Shown: piece after piece, positions 4,666 through 5,911 of the stretch
How positions within the stretch are numbered: position 1 is the stretch's first letter
Layout: the number at the start of each line of letters is the position of its first letter
NCBI GenBank assembly: GCA_905201915.1
Contig: CAJKQE010000114.1
Location: 1 to 5,911 of the forward strand
Origin: an uncultured Lachnospiraceae bacterium
GTDB lineage: Bacteria > Bacillota > Clostridia > Lachnospirales > Lachnospiraceae
DNA: 5,911 nucleotides
Reading direction: 5' to 3'
Translations under genes and position numbers: made by a program
Notes under the pieces: model-generated
Database searches by the model: none
What the model was told of the DNA's origin: nothing
Seen by the model: the letters and a program-made list of their open reading frames with translations, nothing else

Positions 4666-5911
4666 TTAGATCTGAAATCCTAAATATTGTACCGCATTAT
4701 TATAAGAAATTCCCTTTACAATTTTTTCTAAAATCTCCATATCCCTTGGATATTCTCCGTTTTCCACCCATTCTCCAATCAAATCACATAAAATCCTACG
4801 AAAATATTCATGGCGAGGATAAGAAAGAAAACTTCTGGAATCTGTGAGCATACCAATAAAATTCCCTAATAGTCCTAAATTTGCCAGAGAAGTCATCTGA
4901 TTTATCATACCAGTTTTATTATCATTAAACCACCATGCTGAACCATGCTGAATTTTACCTGCTGCATCACTGTTTTGAAAACATCCTATCATACTTCCAA
5001 TCATTTCATTATCTTTTGGATTTAAACTATACAAAATTGTCTTCGGCAAATTTTTCCTATCATTTACTGCATTTAAAAAATCTGCCAAAGCTGTTCCCGA
5101 AGCAATATCCCCAATACAGTCAAAACCTGTATCGGCCCCTAGATTTTTATACATTTTTCTGTTATTGTTTCTTTTGCATCCAAAATGAATCTGCATAACC
5201 CATCTTAATTCTTCATATTTTTCTGCTAAAAAAAGCATACATGCTGTTTTAAATTTTGCAATATCCTCTGCTAAAATTTCTTTGCCCTCAAGACGGGCAG
5301 AAAAAATCCTCTCTATCTCCGATTCTTTTGCAGGGATATAAACCATAAAATCGAAACCGTGGTCTGAAATACAGCAGCCCATACTTACAAAGTATTGAAG
5401 TCTTTTTGTTATTGCTTTTTTTAAATTCTGAAAACTCTGAATTTCCTCACCTGATGCTTTTGAAAGCTCTTTCAAATACTCTGGATAATCTGGTCTTTCT
5501 ATATTTAAAATTCTATCCGGTCTCCATGTAGGCAATACCTGTACATCAAAGCTTTTATCTTCTTTTATCCTTTTATGCCATTTTAAATCATCAACAGGAT
5601 CATCCGTAGTACAAAGGAGTTTCACATTAGACTGTTTTATTAAATTTCTGGCACTCATGAATGCTTCTTTTAATTTACTGTTACAAAATTCCCAGACCTC
5701 TTGGGCTGTATCTCCTTTTAAAATACCTGAGTAACCAAAATATCGCTGCAATTCCAAATGACTCCAATGATACAAAGGATTTCCAATTGCCATTTCCAGT
5801 GTTTCTGCCCATTTCTGAAATTTCTCCCTATCCGGTGCAGTTCCTGTGATATAATATTCCTCTACTCCGTTTGAGCGCATCTGACGCCATTTATAATGGT
5901 CTCCTCCAAGC
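4666..5911 (-). CDS. uxaC: Uronate isomerase (glucuronate/galacturonate isomerase), N-terminus outside window
   Basis: Cytoplasmic enzyme of hexuronate catabolism that interconverts D-glucuronate with D-fructuronate and D-galacturonate with D-tagaturonate; it belongs to the amidohydrolase superfamily. The reading frame stays open to the window edge. The first visible residues are LGGDHYKWRQMRSNGVEE, a well-known conserved stretch near the N-terminus, so the Met at 5880 is internal and not the start. Counting from that Met, family motifs are TTDDPVDDLKWH (91-102), SDHGFD (172-177), MQIHFGCKRNNN (229-240), GADTGFDCIGD (248-258), QHGSAWWFND (311-320) and MLTDSRSFLSYPRHEYFRRI (344-363). About 414 residues are visible. 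The family is usually near 465-470, so roughly 50 residues including the N-terminal metal-binding HxH are missing only because the window ends. The stop is TAA, 72 bp before uraA, with no terminator between. No other hexuronate gene is in view. The family call is near certain; which uronate is preferred cannot be read. Confidence 0.96.
   Translation of the reverse strand, partial: LGGDHYKWRQMRSNGVEEYYITGTAPDREKFQKWAETLEMAIGNPLYHWSHLELQRYFGYSGILKGDTAQEVWEFCNSKLKEAFMSARNLIKQSNVKLLCTTDDPVDDLKWHKRIKEDKSFDVQVLPTWRPDRILNIERPDYPEYLKELSKASGEEIQSFQNLKKAITKRLQYFVSMGCCISDHGFDFMVYIPAKESEIERIFSARLEGKEILAEDIAKFKTACMLFLAEKYEELRWVMQIHFGCKRNNNRKMYKNLGADTGFDCIGDIASGTALADFLNAVNDRKNLPKTILYSLNPKDNEMIGSMIGCFQNSDAAGKIQHGSAWWFNDNKTGMINQMTSLANLGLLGNFIGMLTDSRSFLSYPRHEYFRRILCDLIGEWVENGEYPRDMEILEKIVKGISYNNAVQYLGFQI

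Overview
The window looks like chromosomal DNA of an anaerobic low-GC Firmicute, most likely a gut clostridium of the Lachnospiraceae type. This is an inference from AT-rich intergenic DNA, strong AAGGAGG-type ribosome binding sites, SigA-like promoters and the gene families present. All five protein genes and the single tRNA gene lie on the minus strand, so transcription runs from high to low coordinates. I see no mobile element, CRISPR array or known defence system.

Layout in transcription order. (1) 5911-4666: uronate isomerase (uxaC), with its N-terminus outside the window. It belongs to hexuronate catabolism. (2) 4593-3325: a uracil permease of the NCS2 family (uraA-like) with a GTG start, closed by a very strong terminator at 3304-3251. 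(3) 3130-2393: a fusion of a DUF134/UPF0251 helix-turn-helix domain with a NifX/NifB-like cofactor-binding domain and a His/Cys-rich tail. It has its own near-consensus promoter, is flanked by repeated TTATTG motifs and ends at a terminator at 2382-2343. (4) 2272-2200: tRNA-Thr(CGT), a single-gene transcription unit with a near-consensus promoter and its own terminator. (5) 2090-1599 and 1602-151: a two-gene operon of an ECF-type sigma factor overlapping by ATGA with a 483-residue single-pass membrane protein, the probable anti-sigma factor and sensor, closed by a terminator at 133-100. (6) 55-1: promoter and probable ribosome binding site of a further minus-strand gene that starts beyond the window, with a perfect 15-bp palindrome over its -10 region.

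The units look functionally independent: sugar-acid catabolism, pyrimidine uptake, a metal/cofactor-linked regulator-like protein, a tRNA and a cell-envelope signalling pair. Nearly every unit has its own promoter and terminator. The exception is uxaC-uraA, where I see no terminator and only a weak promoter in the 72-bp gap.

The least ordinary items are the DUF134-NifX fusion, with an intact internal ribosome binding site exactly at the domain junction and a metal-binding-like tail, and the sigma/anti-sigma pair, whose large ectodomain has no ligand I can name. Neither amounts to a demonstrated new system from sequence alone.
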